Below, one piece after another: positions 46,724 through 55,050 of a DNA stretch of 64,000 nucleotides (positions are counted from its first letter, which is position 1; each line of letters starts with the position of its first letter). A model generated the notes under the pieces. It was not told the origin of the DNA. It saw only the letters and a list, made by a program, of their open reading frames with translations, and did no database searches. The stretch is from Polaribacter sp. L3A8 (GTDB lineage: Bacteria > Bacteroidota > Bacteroidia > Flavobacteriales > Flavobacteriaceae): the NCBI RefSeq assembly GCF_009796785.1, contig NZ_CP047026.1, positions 1,116,001 through 1,180,000 of the forward strand, in the 5' to 3' direction. The translations under genes and the position numbers were made by a program.

Positions 46724-48006
46724 TATTTAATACTCCAATTTAAGTTGGGATGTATTACCCCAGGCCATTTTTCATTAAATCCAAACCCCTTACTTTCTGA
46801 ATCTATTATTTTTAACGTTAAACACTTTTTTTGTTCAAAAAAATAATTTTTACCTGGTATTGCACCACTAATAAAAATATCATATTCAATACTGTTTAAT
46901 AAATCTTTAGGAATAATAGTTGTAAGCGTATATTTTCCTTTTGTAATTAATTCATTTGTTATTTTAAATGAGCCACTTACAAAGACAATATCTTCTGAAA
47001 CTGTTTTAACGATTATTGCAAATCGAGATTTTTCTATATCCTTCTTTACATCTATTTTAATATCAACAAAAATTTCTTCGTTATCAAAAAAAGTACCTTT
47101 ACAAACATTAGAACTATTGTAAGAAGTAATTTCTAATAAATGAACCTCAGCATTCCCTACTTCTCCTTTTTTAAACTTTACAACACCATTTAAATCTTCT
47201 GAATTAGCAATTTTCTTTTCATTTAAATAATAATCTACAGCAGCATCCGTATCTCCATCAAAAACAACCCCACCATTACCCAAAACAATTCCTCGTGTAC
47301 ACAAACTCTTCACTGCCGCCATATTATGGCTTACAAACAAAACGGTACGTCCATCTCCTTTAGAGATATCTTGCATTTTACCAATGGCTTTCTTTTGAAA
47401 TTCTGCATCTCCAACAGCCAATACCTCATCTATAATTAGAATATCTGGTTCTAAAAAAGCAGCAACGGCAAATGCCAAACGAACCGTCATACCACTAGAG
47501 TATCGTTTTACAGGCGTATCAATATAACGTTCACAACCAGAAAACGCTACAATTTCATCTAGTTTACTTGCTATTTCCTTTTTAGTCATTCCTAAAATAG
47601 CTCCGTTTAAAAAGATGTTTTCTCTTCCTGTCATTTCTCCATGAAAACCGGTACCAACTTCTAACAAAGAAGCAATTCGTCCACGAGATTTTATACTACC
47701 TGTAGTTGGATTTGTTATTTTAGACAGTATTTTTAACAAGGTAGATTTCCCTGCACCATTTTTACCTATAATACCAAGTACTTCTCCAGGTTGTACTTCA
47801 AAATTAATATCTCTTATTGCCCAAACATAATCAGATGTTCCTTTAGTAGCACGGTCGTTTACATCTCCAATTTTTAAAAACGGATCTTCTTTACCTCGTA
47901 CAACATACCACCAACGTTTTAGATCGTCTGCTATTGTACCCGTACCTACCAAACCAAGGCGGTATTGTTTACTTAGGTTTTCTATTTTTAAAATAGGGTT
48001 ACTCAT
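46723..48006 (-). CDS. Polysaccharide ABC transporter ATPase with C-terminal domain (Wzt-like)
   Basis: 427 residues. The ATPase half has Walker A GKNGAGKST at 81-89, the signature YSSGMTVRLAFA, and ILIIDEVLAVGDAEF as Walker B with D-loop. The C-terminal third (about 262-427) is an Ig-like beta domain of the kind that in Wzt recognises the chain terminus of O-polysaccharide before export. It therefore powers export of lipid-linked glycan by the Wzm partner 82 bp upstream. The glycan bound by the C-terminal domain is not predictable. Confidence 0.92.
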   Translation of the reverse strand: MSNPILKIENLSKQYRLGLVGTGTIADDLKRWWYVVRGKEDPFLKIGDVNDRATKGTSDYVWAIRDINFEVQPGEVLGIIGKNGAGKSTLLKILSKITNPTTGSIKSRGRIASLLEVGTGFHGEMTGRENIFLNGAILGMTKKEIASKLDEIVAFSGCERYIDTPVKRYSSGMTVRLAFAVAAFLEPDILIIDEVLAVGDAEFQKKAIGKMQDISKGDGRTVLFVSHNMAAVKSLCTRGIVLGNGGVVFDGDTDAAVDYYLNEKKIANSEDLNGVVKFKKGEVGNAEVHLLEITSYNSSNVCKGTFFDNEEIFVDIKIDVKKDIEKSRFAIIVKTVSEDIVFVSGSFKITNELITKGKYTLTTIIPKDLLNSIEYDIFISGAIPGKNYFFEQKKCLTLKIIDSESKGFGFNEKWPGVIHPNLNWSIK

Positions 48007-48088
48007 ACTTTTATTCTTATTTTTAACTAAACACTTTTACAGGCTCAGTGTCATATTTTAAATATGACAATTTTAAAATATTAACTTG

Positions 48089-48943
48089 TTAAATAGTGTC
48101 TATAAAACTTTTTTCTGCTTTGTTAAAAACCACAATTCCAAAAAACAAAACAACTACGGTAGTAATTATGGTATATATAAACATTTGAACATCAAAAACC
48201 CCCGTATTTAAAAGCATATACCTTACAGATTCAATAACAAAAGACAATGGGTTGTATTTTACTACCCAAGCATATTTAGGTAACTTTTCTACAAAAAAGG
48301 AAACAGGGTACATAACGGCAGAAATATACATTAACAAACGCATGCCAAACCCAATTAAAATATTTAAATCTCTATATTTGGTTACCATTGCAGAAATAAT
48401 CATTCCTAATCCTAATCCTAACGCCCCCATAATTAAAACCATTACAGGAAACAACATTAAATATTTATTAATACTAATATCTGCTCCTTGATTATAATAA
48501 TAGATAAAAAATACCATAAAGATTAACAGCTGAATTCCGAATTTTACTAAATTAGAAATAATGGCAACCAAAGGCATAATTAATCTAGGAAAATAAACTT
48601 TTCCAAAAATACCTGCATTATTACTAAAAGTATTTGAAGTACCAGAAAAACAAGCTGTAAAATAATTCCAAATAGTAATACCTGCTAGATTAAATAAAAA
48701 CGGAGGTACACTGCCTGTTGATATACTGGCTACATTGTTAAATATTAAGGTAAATATTACCGATGTAAATAAAGGTTGAATTAAATACCAAAGCGGACCT
48801 AAAACAGTTTGCTTATATAAAGTAATAATATCTCTTTTTACAAACAAAATTAACAAATCTCTATATTGCCAAACTTCTTTTAAATTTAAGTCTAAAAGAC
48901 TTGTTTTTGGCGTTATTTCAAAAAGCCATTTTTCTTTCTTCAT
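48089..48943 (-). CDS. Polysaccharide ABC transporter permease (Wzm/TagG-like)
   Basis: 284-residue ABC-2 membrane protein with about six helices and the family blocks YRDLLILFVKRDIITLYKQTVLGPLWYLIQP at the N-terminus (continuing past the helix start), YFPRLIMPLVAIISNLVKF, and KYRDLNILIGFGMRLLMYISAVMYP. With the Wzt ATPase it forms the exporter of a lipid-linked polysaccharide. A perfect TATATTTG -7 box on the minus strand at 48965-48972 lies about 20 bases upstream of its ATG, suggesting a promoter of its own. Confidence 0.93.
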   Translation of the reverse strand: MKKEKWLFEITPKTSLLDLNLKEVWQYRDLLILFVKRDIITLYKQTVLGPLWYLIQPLFTSVIFTLIFNNVASISTGSVPPFLFNLAGITIWNYFTACFSGTSNTFSNNAGIFGKVYFPRLIMPLVAIISNLVKFGIQLLIFMVFFIYYYNQGADISINKYLMLFPVMVLIMGALGLGLGMIISAMVTKYRDLNILIGFGMRLLMYISAVMYPVSFFVEKLPKYAWVVKYNPLSFVIESVRYMLLNTGVFDVQMFIYTIITTVVVLFFGIVVFNKAEKSFIDTI

Positions 48944-48964
48944 TTATTAATTTTTCTAAGAAAA

Positions 48965-48972
48965 CAAATATA
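48965..48972 (-). promoter_or_regulatory. Bacteroidota -7 box upstream of the ABC exporter
   Basis: Read on the minus strand, TATATTTG is an exact TAnnTTTG box 21 bases before the permease start at 48943. A TTTG-type -33 box at the usual distance was not found, so the promoter is only a candidate. Confidence 0.4.
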
Positions 48973-49230
48973 ATTCAATTTATGATTTTAACATTTAATA
49001 TCAACCATAATTCTATTTTTTTATCTAAAAAAGAAAATAATCTTCTTAAATATTAAAAAAAAGTTATAGAATATCTATTAAATAGTAGCTGGGGGAATGA
49101 TATTACAAAAATTAACATCAACGCAAATGTAACAAATCAGATTGATGCACTAAAGCATTTAAACAGTATTACTTAATTTTTTAGAAAATCACAAAATACC
49201 TTCTTAAAATTACTAATTAATGAATACAAA

Positions 49231-50442
49231 CTAGAGTAAACTAATAATTGTTCTTACATTAAATAACAAAACCGTTATCAGTGAAATACTTATAATTAAA
49301 AATTTTAGTTGTTTTTCTTTTATGCTTTTTAAATACATATATCCTCCTAAAAACATTAAAATATCATATCCCCAAAACCATCTAAACTCAGTTACCGTAA
49401 AACCTACAGCAGAAATAATCATTAAAAAAGAAAAATAAGCTACCAAGTATTTATTAAATAACTTTATTTTATAGAAAAAAGGAACTATCGCTATTATTCC
49501 AGAAAACCGAAGAGTCCATACTAAATTTCTACCGACATTATAAACGAATGCTTTTATAAAAACAGCAGGATCGTTAGCTATAACACTTGTTAATGATTTC
49601 GGTATAAATTTTCCTGTTTGGATATATTCCTCTACCATTGCCCAAGAATACGACCAAACACTACCACTTGAAAACGCTAAACCTTCTTCAAAAATTCGTT
49701 TTAAACCTAAGTAATTTCTTGTAATCCAATTATAAGTAGTAGAATTTGGTTCTTTAGAGTAAAAACTTAATGTATGATTTTCTATAATTGCAGGAAAATG
49801 AAATACTAGTAAAATCAACAAAAAAGAGACACCTGTTTTTATGTAATTTTTAAGTTTGTATTGTTCAAATACTAATATAAAAAACAACGGAAAAAACAAT
49901 ATAAAAGATTTTCTAATTGATAATGAAATAGCCATTAAAACCCCTATTTTTATATCTGAAATAACGTTTTTTCTAGATTTTACAATTTCATAAAGAATCC
50001 AAAGAATAAATACGGATAACAAATAATCATTACTACTCCCAGAATATGCTTTCATTTGAAATCCTTTTACTAAAAAAAGCGACAAAACGGAAGCATAAAT
50101 AATTTTACTCTCTTTACTTTTTTCTTTATTAAATAGTTTAACACCTATAAAAATAAAAGCTATTTGACTTATCAGATTTAATAGAAAGAAGCTATTGTTG
50201 ATATTATTTAAAAAGAAGTTTAAAAATTTTAAAGCTAAAAAATAAACTACAGAAGTACCTGAAGCGATACCAGTATATAAATTAGTGTTATTAAAAATAG
50301 CAAATTTTTTGATATAGCCATCATTTTCACCAACCTTAAAATTAAAAGGGAAATTCCAAAATATGGTTAATAATACGCCTACTAACAAAAATAAATATAA
50401 AACTCTCTTTGTATTTTTTGGTGTGAAAATTTTTACGAACAT
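49231..50442 (-). CDS. Polytopic membrane protein (EpsG/GT-C-like)
   Basis: 403 residues with about ten predicted membrane helices and little else. No sharp motif is seen. The first loop (NFKVGENDGYIKKFAIFNN) and the layout resemble the EpsG or GT-C families that sit in glycan loci and act as polymerases or lipid-linked sugar transferases. It follows wecE by one base, and the intergenic stretch downstream (48944-49230) separates it from the exporter. The function cannot be called more closely. Confidence 0.7.
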   Translation of the reverse strand: MFVKIFTPKNTKRVLYLFLLVGVLLTIFWNFPFNFKVGENDGYIKKFAIFNNTNLYTGIASGTSVVYFLALKFLNFFLNNINNSFFLLNLISQIAFIFIGVKLFNKEKSKESKIIYASVLSLFLVKGFQMKAYSGSSNDYLLSVFILWILYEIVKSRKNVISDIKIGVLMAISLSIRKSFILFFPLFFILVFEQYKLKNYIKTGVSFLLILLVFHFPAIIENHTLSFYSKEPNSTTYNWITRNYLGLKRIFEEGLAFSSGSVWSYSWAMVEEYIQTGKFIPKSLTSVIANDPAVFIKAFVYNVGRNLVWTLRFSGIIAIVPFFYKIKLFNKYLVAYFSFLMIISAVGFTVTEFRWFWGYDILMFLGGYMYLKSIKEKQLKFLIISISLITVLLFNVRTIISLL

Positions 50443-50443
50443 C

Positions 50444-51565
50444 CTATTTTAAACTATCAGAATTAATGTTTAAAACACATTTTTGGTCCAACTCATAAAA
50501 CAAAGGCATTCTTACCAAAGTATCTGCATATCTATCGCAATTAGGTAATTCTCTGCCATCATGCTTATCTTTAAAATAAGGGCTAGAATGCAAGCTTACA
50601 TAATGAAAAACAGGATTTATTGCTCTTTCTTTATACCCAGAAATAAACTCATTTCTCTTTTTTAAAGATGCTAAAAGCACATAAAACATGTGTGCATTAT
50701 TTGTTGCATAGTGGGGCACCATTGGTAATGACACCTTTTCCTCTTCTTTAAAAAATTGATAATATGTATTCCAAATTTCTTTTCTTCTATTCTGAATATC
50801 TTCTAAATTTTCTAATTGCGCCCATAAGAAAGCCGCAATGATTTCTGATGGTAGAAAAGAAGACCCCACATCTACCCATCCATATTTATCTATTTCTCCT
50901 CTAAAGAAAGCAGAACGATTGGTTCCTTTTTCCCAAATAATTTCTGCTCTTTCTATAAATTGTTCATCATTAATACCTAACAAACCTCCTTCTCCACTAA
51001 TTACGTTTTTTGTTTCGTGAAAAGAAAATGCCGACAAATGACCAATACTTCCTAATGCTTTTCCTTTGTAAAAAGATTCTATCGCTTGGGCTGCATCTTC
51101 TACAACGTAAATTCCATATTTTTTAGCCAATGCCATAATTGTATCCATTTCGCAAGCCACGCCTGCATAATGTACTACAACAATTGCTTTTGTTTTTGAT
51201 GTTATTAAATCTTCTAATGTATTTTCATCAATATTTGGTTGATCTGCTCTAGAATCTGCAAACACAATTTTAGCGCCTCTTAACACAAAAGCGTTTGCTG
51301 TAGATACAAATGTGTAAGAAGGCATAATAACTTCATCTCCTTCTTTTATATTTAAAAGGATGGCACACATTTCTAAAGCATCTGTGCAAGAAGTTGTTAA
51401 TAAAGCTTTTTGAATACCGTAACGTTCTTGAAAAAAATGTTGACATTTTTGCGTAAAAATTCCATTACCCGAAATTTTACCAGAAGCAACCGCTTGTTCA
51501 ATGTATTTTGTTTCGTTTCCTGTTAAATAAGGCTTGTTAAATGGAATTACAGTATTTACCTCCAT
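50444..51565 (-). CDS. wecE: TDP-4-oxo-6-deoxyhexose transaminase WecE/RffA-like
   Basis: 373-residue DegT/DnrJ/EryC1 PLP aminotransferase. The Schiff-base lysine is K186 in SFHETKNVISGEGG, D157 is in VEDAAQ, and IPFNKPYLTGNETKYI plus MPSYTFVSTANAFVLRGAK are very close to WecE. It makes TDP-4-amino-4,6-dideoxy-D-galactose from TDP-4-keto-6-deoxyglucose. The overlap of ten bases with the RffC-like acetyltransferase gene fits that two-step pathway. The genes for the substrate (RmlA/RmlB) are not in the window and must be elsewhere. Confidence 0.9.
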   Translation of the reverse strand: MEVNTVIPFNKPYLTGNETKYIEQAVASGKISGNGIFTQKCQHFFQERYGIQKALLTTSCTDALEMCAILLNIKEGDEVIMPSYTFVSTANAFVLRGAKIVFADSRADQPNIDENTLEDLITSKTKAIVVVHYAGVACEMDTIMALAKKYGIYVVEDAAQAIESFYKGKALGSIGHLSAFSFHETKNVISGEGGLLGINDEQFIERAEIIWEKGTNRSAFFRGEIDKYGWVDVGSSFLPSEIIAAFLWAQLENLEDIQNRRKEIWNTYYQFFKEEEKVSLPMVPHYATNNAHMFYVLLASLKKRNEFISGYKERAINPVFHYVSLHSSPYFKDKHDGRELPNCDRYADTLVRMPLFYELDQKCVLNINSDSLK

Positions 51566-52227
51566 AAATGATAGATATATTCTTTTTGCACAATATTATA
51601 TTTCATTCTCTTATAAAATGTTACAGCAATTTTATTTTGTTCCTGAGTTTCAACCAATATTTCTTTACATTTATTATCTAATGCCCACTTTTCTGCTGCC
51701 AACATTAACTTACTCCCTATTTTTTTACCTCTTTGGCCTTCATCAACAGCCAACAAACCAATTTTACAGATTTCTTTATCCTTTTTTAAGGTAATCATAC
51801 CTACTTCAATTCCGTCAATTTTATAGGTAAATACCTCATCACTAAAACTTCTATTTACAGAGTTTAAAATCCATAATTTATAAAATTCTAAAAATTTATC
51901 ATTAGGTATTTTAGGGTCTATTTTAAATCTTGAATGCTGACCACTTTGATAAGTTAAATTGAGTAATTCTTTAGATACCTTGTTATGTAAAGGATAAGAA
52001 ATTATTTGAGGGTCTATTTCTAGTTTATTTTTTGTGAGACTTTTAGCAAAAGTGATCTTAACATCGTATAAAGATTTCTCTTGTAACTTTACCTCTTCTT
52101 TACAAAACAAATAAGTTAATCCTTTTTTAAGCTGTATTTCGTTTGCTTTTACAAGATTTTTGCATTTATTTTTATAAACATCAACTCCAAAAAAATTCGA
52201 ATCCCATTCTAAATATTCCGTTATCAT
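51556..52227 (-). CDS. wecD: GNAT acetyltransferase, WecD/RffC-like
   Basis: 223 residues. The start EYLEWDSNFFGVDVYKNK is the typical WecD/RffC opening (W-[DE]-x-x-FFG), the middle has SRFKIDPKIPNDKFLEFYKLW, and the GNAT acetyl-CoA site is GLLAVDEGQRGKKIGSKLM; the end YIYHLWR matches the RffC C-terminus (YWLYR-like). It would N-acetylate TDP-4-amino-4,6-dideoxygalactose to give TDP-Fuc4NAc. It overlaps wecE by ten bases and the GT2 gene upstream by four. Confidence 0.85.
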   Translation of the reverse strand: MITEYLEWDSNFFGVDVYKNKCKNLVKANEIQLKKGLTYLFCKEEVKLQEKSLYDVKITFAKSLTKNKLEIDPQIISYPLHNKVSKELLNLTYQSGQHSRFKIDPKIPNDKFLEFYKLWILNSVNRSFSDEVFTYKIDGIEVGMITLKKDKEICKIGLLAVDEGQRGKKIGSKLMLAAEKWALDNKCKEILVETQEQNKIAVTFYKRMKYNIVQKEYIYHLWR

Positions 52228-53156
52228 AGATTCTTTTTTTGATATACAATATAAGAGGGTCTTGCTTTTACTTTGTCAAATACTTTACCTAGATACACGC
52301 CAATAACCCCCATAATAGAAATTAAACAACCCGATAAAAACCATATTGAAATAATAATACTCGAATATCCCTGCACTACAATATGATTAGATAAGTGTAA
52401 GTATAAATTATACACAATCATTAAAACGGCTATAAATACCAGTAAAAAACCAAATTTCACAAAAATCTTTAAAGGCTTATTAGAAAATGACACAATATTA
52501 TCAAACGCCAAACTTAATAGTTTACCAAAACTGTAACTAGATGTACCTGCTAGCCTTTTTGCATGTTTTACAGGTACAGTTATTTTCTGATACCCTACCC
52601 AGTTAATCATGGTAGGTAAAAACTTTATAGCATCTCCTAATGATAAAACAGAAAGAATAACATCTTTATGATACACCCCAAAATTACCTACTTGATGTGA
52701 TAAATTAGACCCTGTAAAAAAGTTTAAAATCTTATAAAATACTAACGAACCTAACTTTTTTGTAAACGTATCTTTTCTTTCTTCTCTTGCTCCTAAAACA
52801 ATAGGAAACCCCTCTAAGGTTTTGTTGTATAATTTTTCAATTTCTTCTGGCACATCTTGTAAATCACCATCCATAACCACAACCCACTCCCCTTTTGAGT
52901 GTTCTAATCCACAAAAAATTGCTGGATGCTGACCAAAATTTCTACTTAAATTGATAGATTTTATTTCGTTATTTCCTTCGGATAATTTTGAAGCTACCTC
53001 CCAATCATTTTCTGGACTTCCGTCATTTATTAAAATAATTTCAAAAGAAATATCTAATTTTAAAAAAACCTTTATTAATCTTATAGATAGCTCTTCTATA
53101 GTGTTTGCACATCTATATAAAGGAATTACAACGGATATTTCTATTTCTTTTTCCAC
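52224..53156 (-). CDS. Polyisoprenyl-phosphate glycosyltransferase (GtrB/DPM1-like)
   Basis: 310 residues: a GT2 domain (SVVIPLYRCANTIEELSIRL, IILINDGSPENDW, NLSRNFGQHPAIFCGLEHSKG, VVMDGDLQDVPEEI) followed by two C-terminal membrane helices at about 230-290. This architecture belongs to the GtrB/ArnC/DPM1 group, which attach a sugar to polyprenyl phosphate. The EPSP block usual QDPPE is here QDVPEE. It adjoins aroQ by one base and the WecD-like gene by four overlapping bases. Confidence 0.88.
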   Translation of the reverse strand: MEKEIEISVVIPLYRCANTIEELSIRLIKVFLKLDISFEIILINDGSPENDWEVASKLSEGNNEIKSINLSRNFGQHPAIFCGLEHSKGEWVVVMDGDLQDVPEEIEKLYNKTLEGFPIVLGAREERKDTFTKKLGSLVFYKILNFFTGSNLSHQVGNFGVYHKDVILSVLSLGDAIKFLPTMINWVGYQKITVPVKHAKRLAGTSSYSFGKLLSLAFDNIVSFSNKPLKIFVKFGFLLVFIAVLMIVYNLYLHLSNHIVVQGYSSIIISIWFLSGCLISIMGVIGVYLGKVFDKVKARPSYIVYQKKNL

Positions 53157-53570
53157 CTACAAAAAACTCTCAATTCCCAACTCATAACTCTTTAGACCAA
53201 AACCTAAAATAACTCCTATACAAACCGGAGATAAATAAGATTTATGTCTAAAAGCTTCTCTATTGTGTACATTAGAAATGTGCACTTCTACAACTGGAGT
53301 TGTAATACCACTAATAGCATCTGCAATAGCAATAGAAGTATGTGTATAAGCACCTGCATTAATAACAATGCCATCAAAACTAAAACCAACTTCGTGTAAT
53401 TTATCGATAATGGCACCTTCACTATTCGACTGAAAATAAGATAACTCTACATCATTAAACTTTAATTGAAGAGTTCTAAAGTAATCTTCAAAAGTTTCTG
53501 TACCATAGATTTCTGGTTCTCTTTTTCCTAATAAATTTAAATTCGGTCCGTTTAGTATAAGTAGCTTCAT
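53157..53570 (-). CDS. aroQ: 3-dehydroquinate dehydratase, type II
   Basis: 137-residue type II enzyme of the shikimate pathway, dehydrating 3-dehydroquinate. All family blocks are present: LLILNGPNLNLLGKREPEIYG, FFQSNSEGAIIDKLHE (here YFQSNSEG), VINAGAYTHTSIAIADAI, and VEVHISNVHNREAFRHKSYLS with the catalytic His and Arg. In many Flavobacteriia it sits next to xerD, as it nearly does here, marking the right edge of the glycan locus. On the minus strand a perfect TATTTTTG box (53575-53582) ends five bases before the ATG. Confidence 0.95.
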   Translation of the reverse strand: MKLLILNGPNLNLLGKREPEIYGTETFEDYFRTLQLKFNDVELSYFQSNSEGAIIDKLHEVGFSFDGIVINAGAYTHTSIAIADAISGITTPVVEVHISNVHNREAFRHKSYLSPVCIGVILGFGLKSYELGIESFL

Positions 53571-53591
53571 AATTCAAAAATACATTTTTTA

Positions 53592-53622
53592 AACAAAAAA
53601 ACGGAAGCTTTTCAGCTTCCGT
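53592..53622 (-). terminator. Intrinsic terminator after the outer-membrane protein gene
   Basis: ACGGAAGC (53601-53608) and GCTTCCGT (53615-53622) form an eight-base stem with a six-base loop; on the minus strand it is followed by a run of seven T. It ends transcription of the gene at 53649-54152 before aroQ. Confidence 0.85.
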
Positions 53623-53648
53623 TCGTAAATATAATCAATATTTCTATT

Positions 53649-54152
53649 TTAGATTCCGAACATTACGCCCAAACTAATGTTATTAACATCTACACCATCA
53701 TTAGTGATTCCGGAATATGAAAGATTTAACTGTGTAGTATCTCCTATTTTATAACCAACTACAGGTCTATAATAAAAACCACCATCTAAATCATCACTTA
53801 AACCTACTGCATAACCAAGGTTTGCCCCAACTACAAACTTTTCTGAAACATTAAATCTTGCAGCACCAGATATTGGTAAAAAAGAAGCATCAGAAACCTC
53901 TATAGATTCCCCTCCAAATACATCAACATCTTTACCAAAAAAATGAGAGTATTGTACAGACGGACCTAAAGTAAATCCTTCTGAAACAGGAAACATATAA
54001 TTTAACTCTGCCCCTAGAGTTAATCCATAAAAATCATTAGCATCACCAGTAGGTATCCCTATATTTAAACCTCCATTTAAAACACCTTCTTGTGCATTTA
54101 TACTGCTTACACCCATTATTGTTACAAAAGCAACTAACATTAATTTCTTCAT
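53649..54152 (-). CDS. Outer-membrane beta-barrel protein (small)
   Basis: 167 residues with a signal peptide (LMLVAFVTIMGVSSINAQE) and about eight amphipathic beta strands ending in VMFGI, as in small OmpW/opacity-like barrels of Bacteroidota. No ligand motif is visible. A perfect TACTTTTG -7 box on the minus strand at 54177-54184 lies 24 bases upstream of the start; the -33 box is not clear. It ends in a good intrinsic terminator. Confidence 0.8.
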   Translation of the reverse strand: MKKLMLVAFVTIMGVSSINAQEGVLNGGLNIGIPTGDANDFYGLTLGAELNYMFPVSEGFTLGPSVQYSHFFGKDVDVFGGESIEVSDASFLPISGAARFNVSEKFVVGANLGYAVGLSDDLDGGFYYRPVVGYKIGDTTQLNLSYSGITNDGVDVNNISLGVMFGI

Positions 54153-54176
54153 AATTTATATTTTTAAAGTTCTAGA

Positions 54177-54184
54177 CAAAAGTA
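54177..54184 (-). promoter_or_regulatory. -7 box of the outer-membrane protein gene
   Basis: TACTTTTG on the minus strand, an exact TAnnTTTG box 25 bases before the ATG at 54152. No matching -33 box was recognised. Confidence 0.5.
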
Positions 54185-54276
54185 AATGAGTACTCCTTTT
54201 GCCATTAACGGATTAGCTTTAAAAGTTGACTCAAATGAAATAGGTTGTTTTTTCGAGTATAAAAATGTAGATAACT

Positions 54277-54744
54277 TTAGAAGTTAAAATTAACTCCAAC
54301 CATTGGCTCTAAAGCTCCTGAGTTTACAGAACCATATTTTAATTGTGCAATTAAGCCTAAATTTTCACTTACTCCATAAATCAATCCACCACCAATACTA
54401 ATTCCGGTATCATTTAAAGTTAAACCATCATGTATTTTATAGGATGATAAAGAAATACCAGCTAAACCAAAATATATTAATTTTTTGTATCCTCTAAAAT
54501 AATAACGTCCATCTATATTCAAAATTGCAGATGTTACACCCTCTATAAAGTAATAAGATAAACTAGGTGCTGCTGCAATTACATCCGTAAATAGATATTC
54601 AAATCCTACATTGATACCAACATAAGATTCTGAAGATAATGGATACGTTGCCCCTGCAAAACCAGAAAAACCTCCCATTTCTTGTGCACTAATACTCCTT
54701 AGCCCTAATAAAGCTAAAGAGATAATAAATAATACCTTTTTCAT
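54277..54744 (-). CDS. Outer-membrane beta-barrel protein (small)
   Basis: 155 residues with a signal peptide (VLFIISLALLGLRSISAQE) and short beta strands ending MVGVNFNF, an aromatic C-terminus as expected for outer-membrane insertion. It is related in layout to the neighbour at 53649-54152 but weakly alike in sequence. A perfect 19-bp inverted repeat (54752-54797) lies between it and the upstream MITE-like element, in the leader region of the gene. Confidence 0.75.
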   Translation of the reverse strand: MKKVLFIISLALLGLRSISAQEMGGFSGFAGATYPLSSESYVGINVGFEYLFTDVIAAAPSLSYYFIEGVTSAILNIDGRYYFRGYKKLIYFGLAGISLSSYKIHDGLTLNDTGISIGGGLIYGVSENLGLIAQLKYGSVNSGALEPMVGVNFNF

Positions 54745-54751
54745 AATGTTC

Positions 54752-54797
54752 TTTTTTTTAATCTTAAAAATAATAAAAAATTTTAAGATTAAAAAAA
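54752..54797. repeat. 19-bp perfect inverted repeat in the leader of an outer-membrane protein gene
   Basis: Arms at 54752-54770 and 54779-54797 are perfectly complementary, with an eight-base A-rich loop. The stem is almost all A/T (one G-C pair). It begins seven bases before the start codon of the gene ending at 54744. Terminator for xerD-ward transcripts or a leader hairpin are both possible. Confidence 0.6.
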
Positions 54798-54813
54798 CGA
54801 TAACTTACTATTA

Positions 54814-54975
54814 ATACCAAATAAACATCAAAATGACCGATTAAATTCGTTTCTTTTTCCTTAATATTTTAATATAAAAAAGAATCGTAACTAAGACTAT
54901 GATTAGATTTTCTATTGCATATTTAGAAAAAATAATTCAAATTTATTATCAATCATTTTAAAATTCATTTGGTAT
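54814..54975. mobile_element. 162-bp MITE-like element, copy 2
   Basis: Same 162 bases as 36911-37072 with three substitutions. The ends ATACCAAAT and ATTTGGTAT are exact inverted repeats of nine bases, and the longer ends match in reverse at about 18 of 23 positions. No open reading frame is inside. It lies between an outer-membrane protein gene and xerD, next to a 19-bp inverted repeat. Confidence 0.75.
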
Positions 54976-55050
54976 AACCTTTCCGAAAAGAATATTTCAT
55001 AATTTTTAGATTCTACCAATTTGATAATTAAGTTTTAATATCTTTATCCT

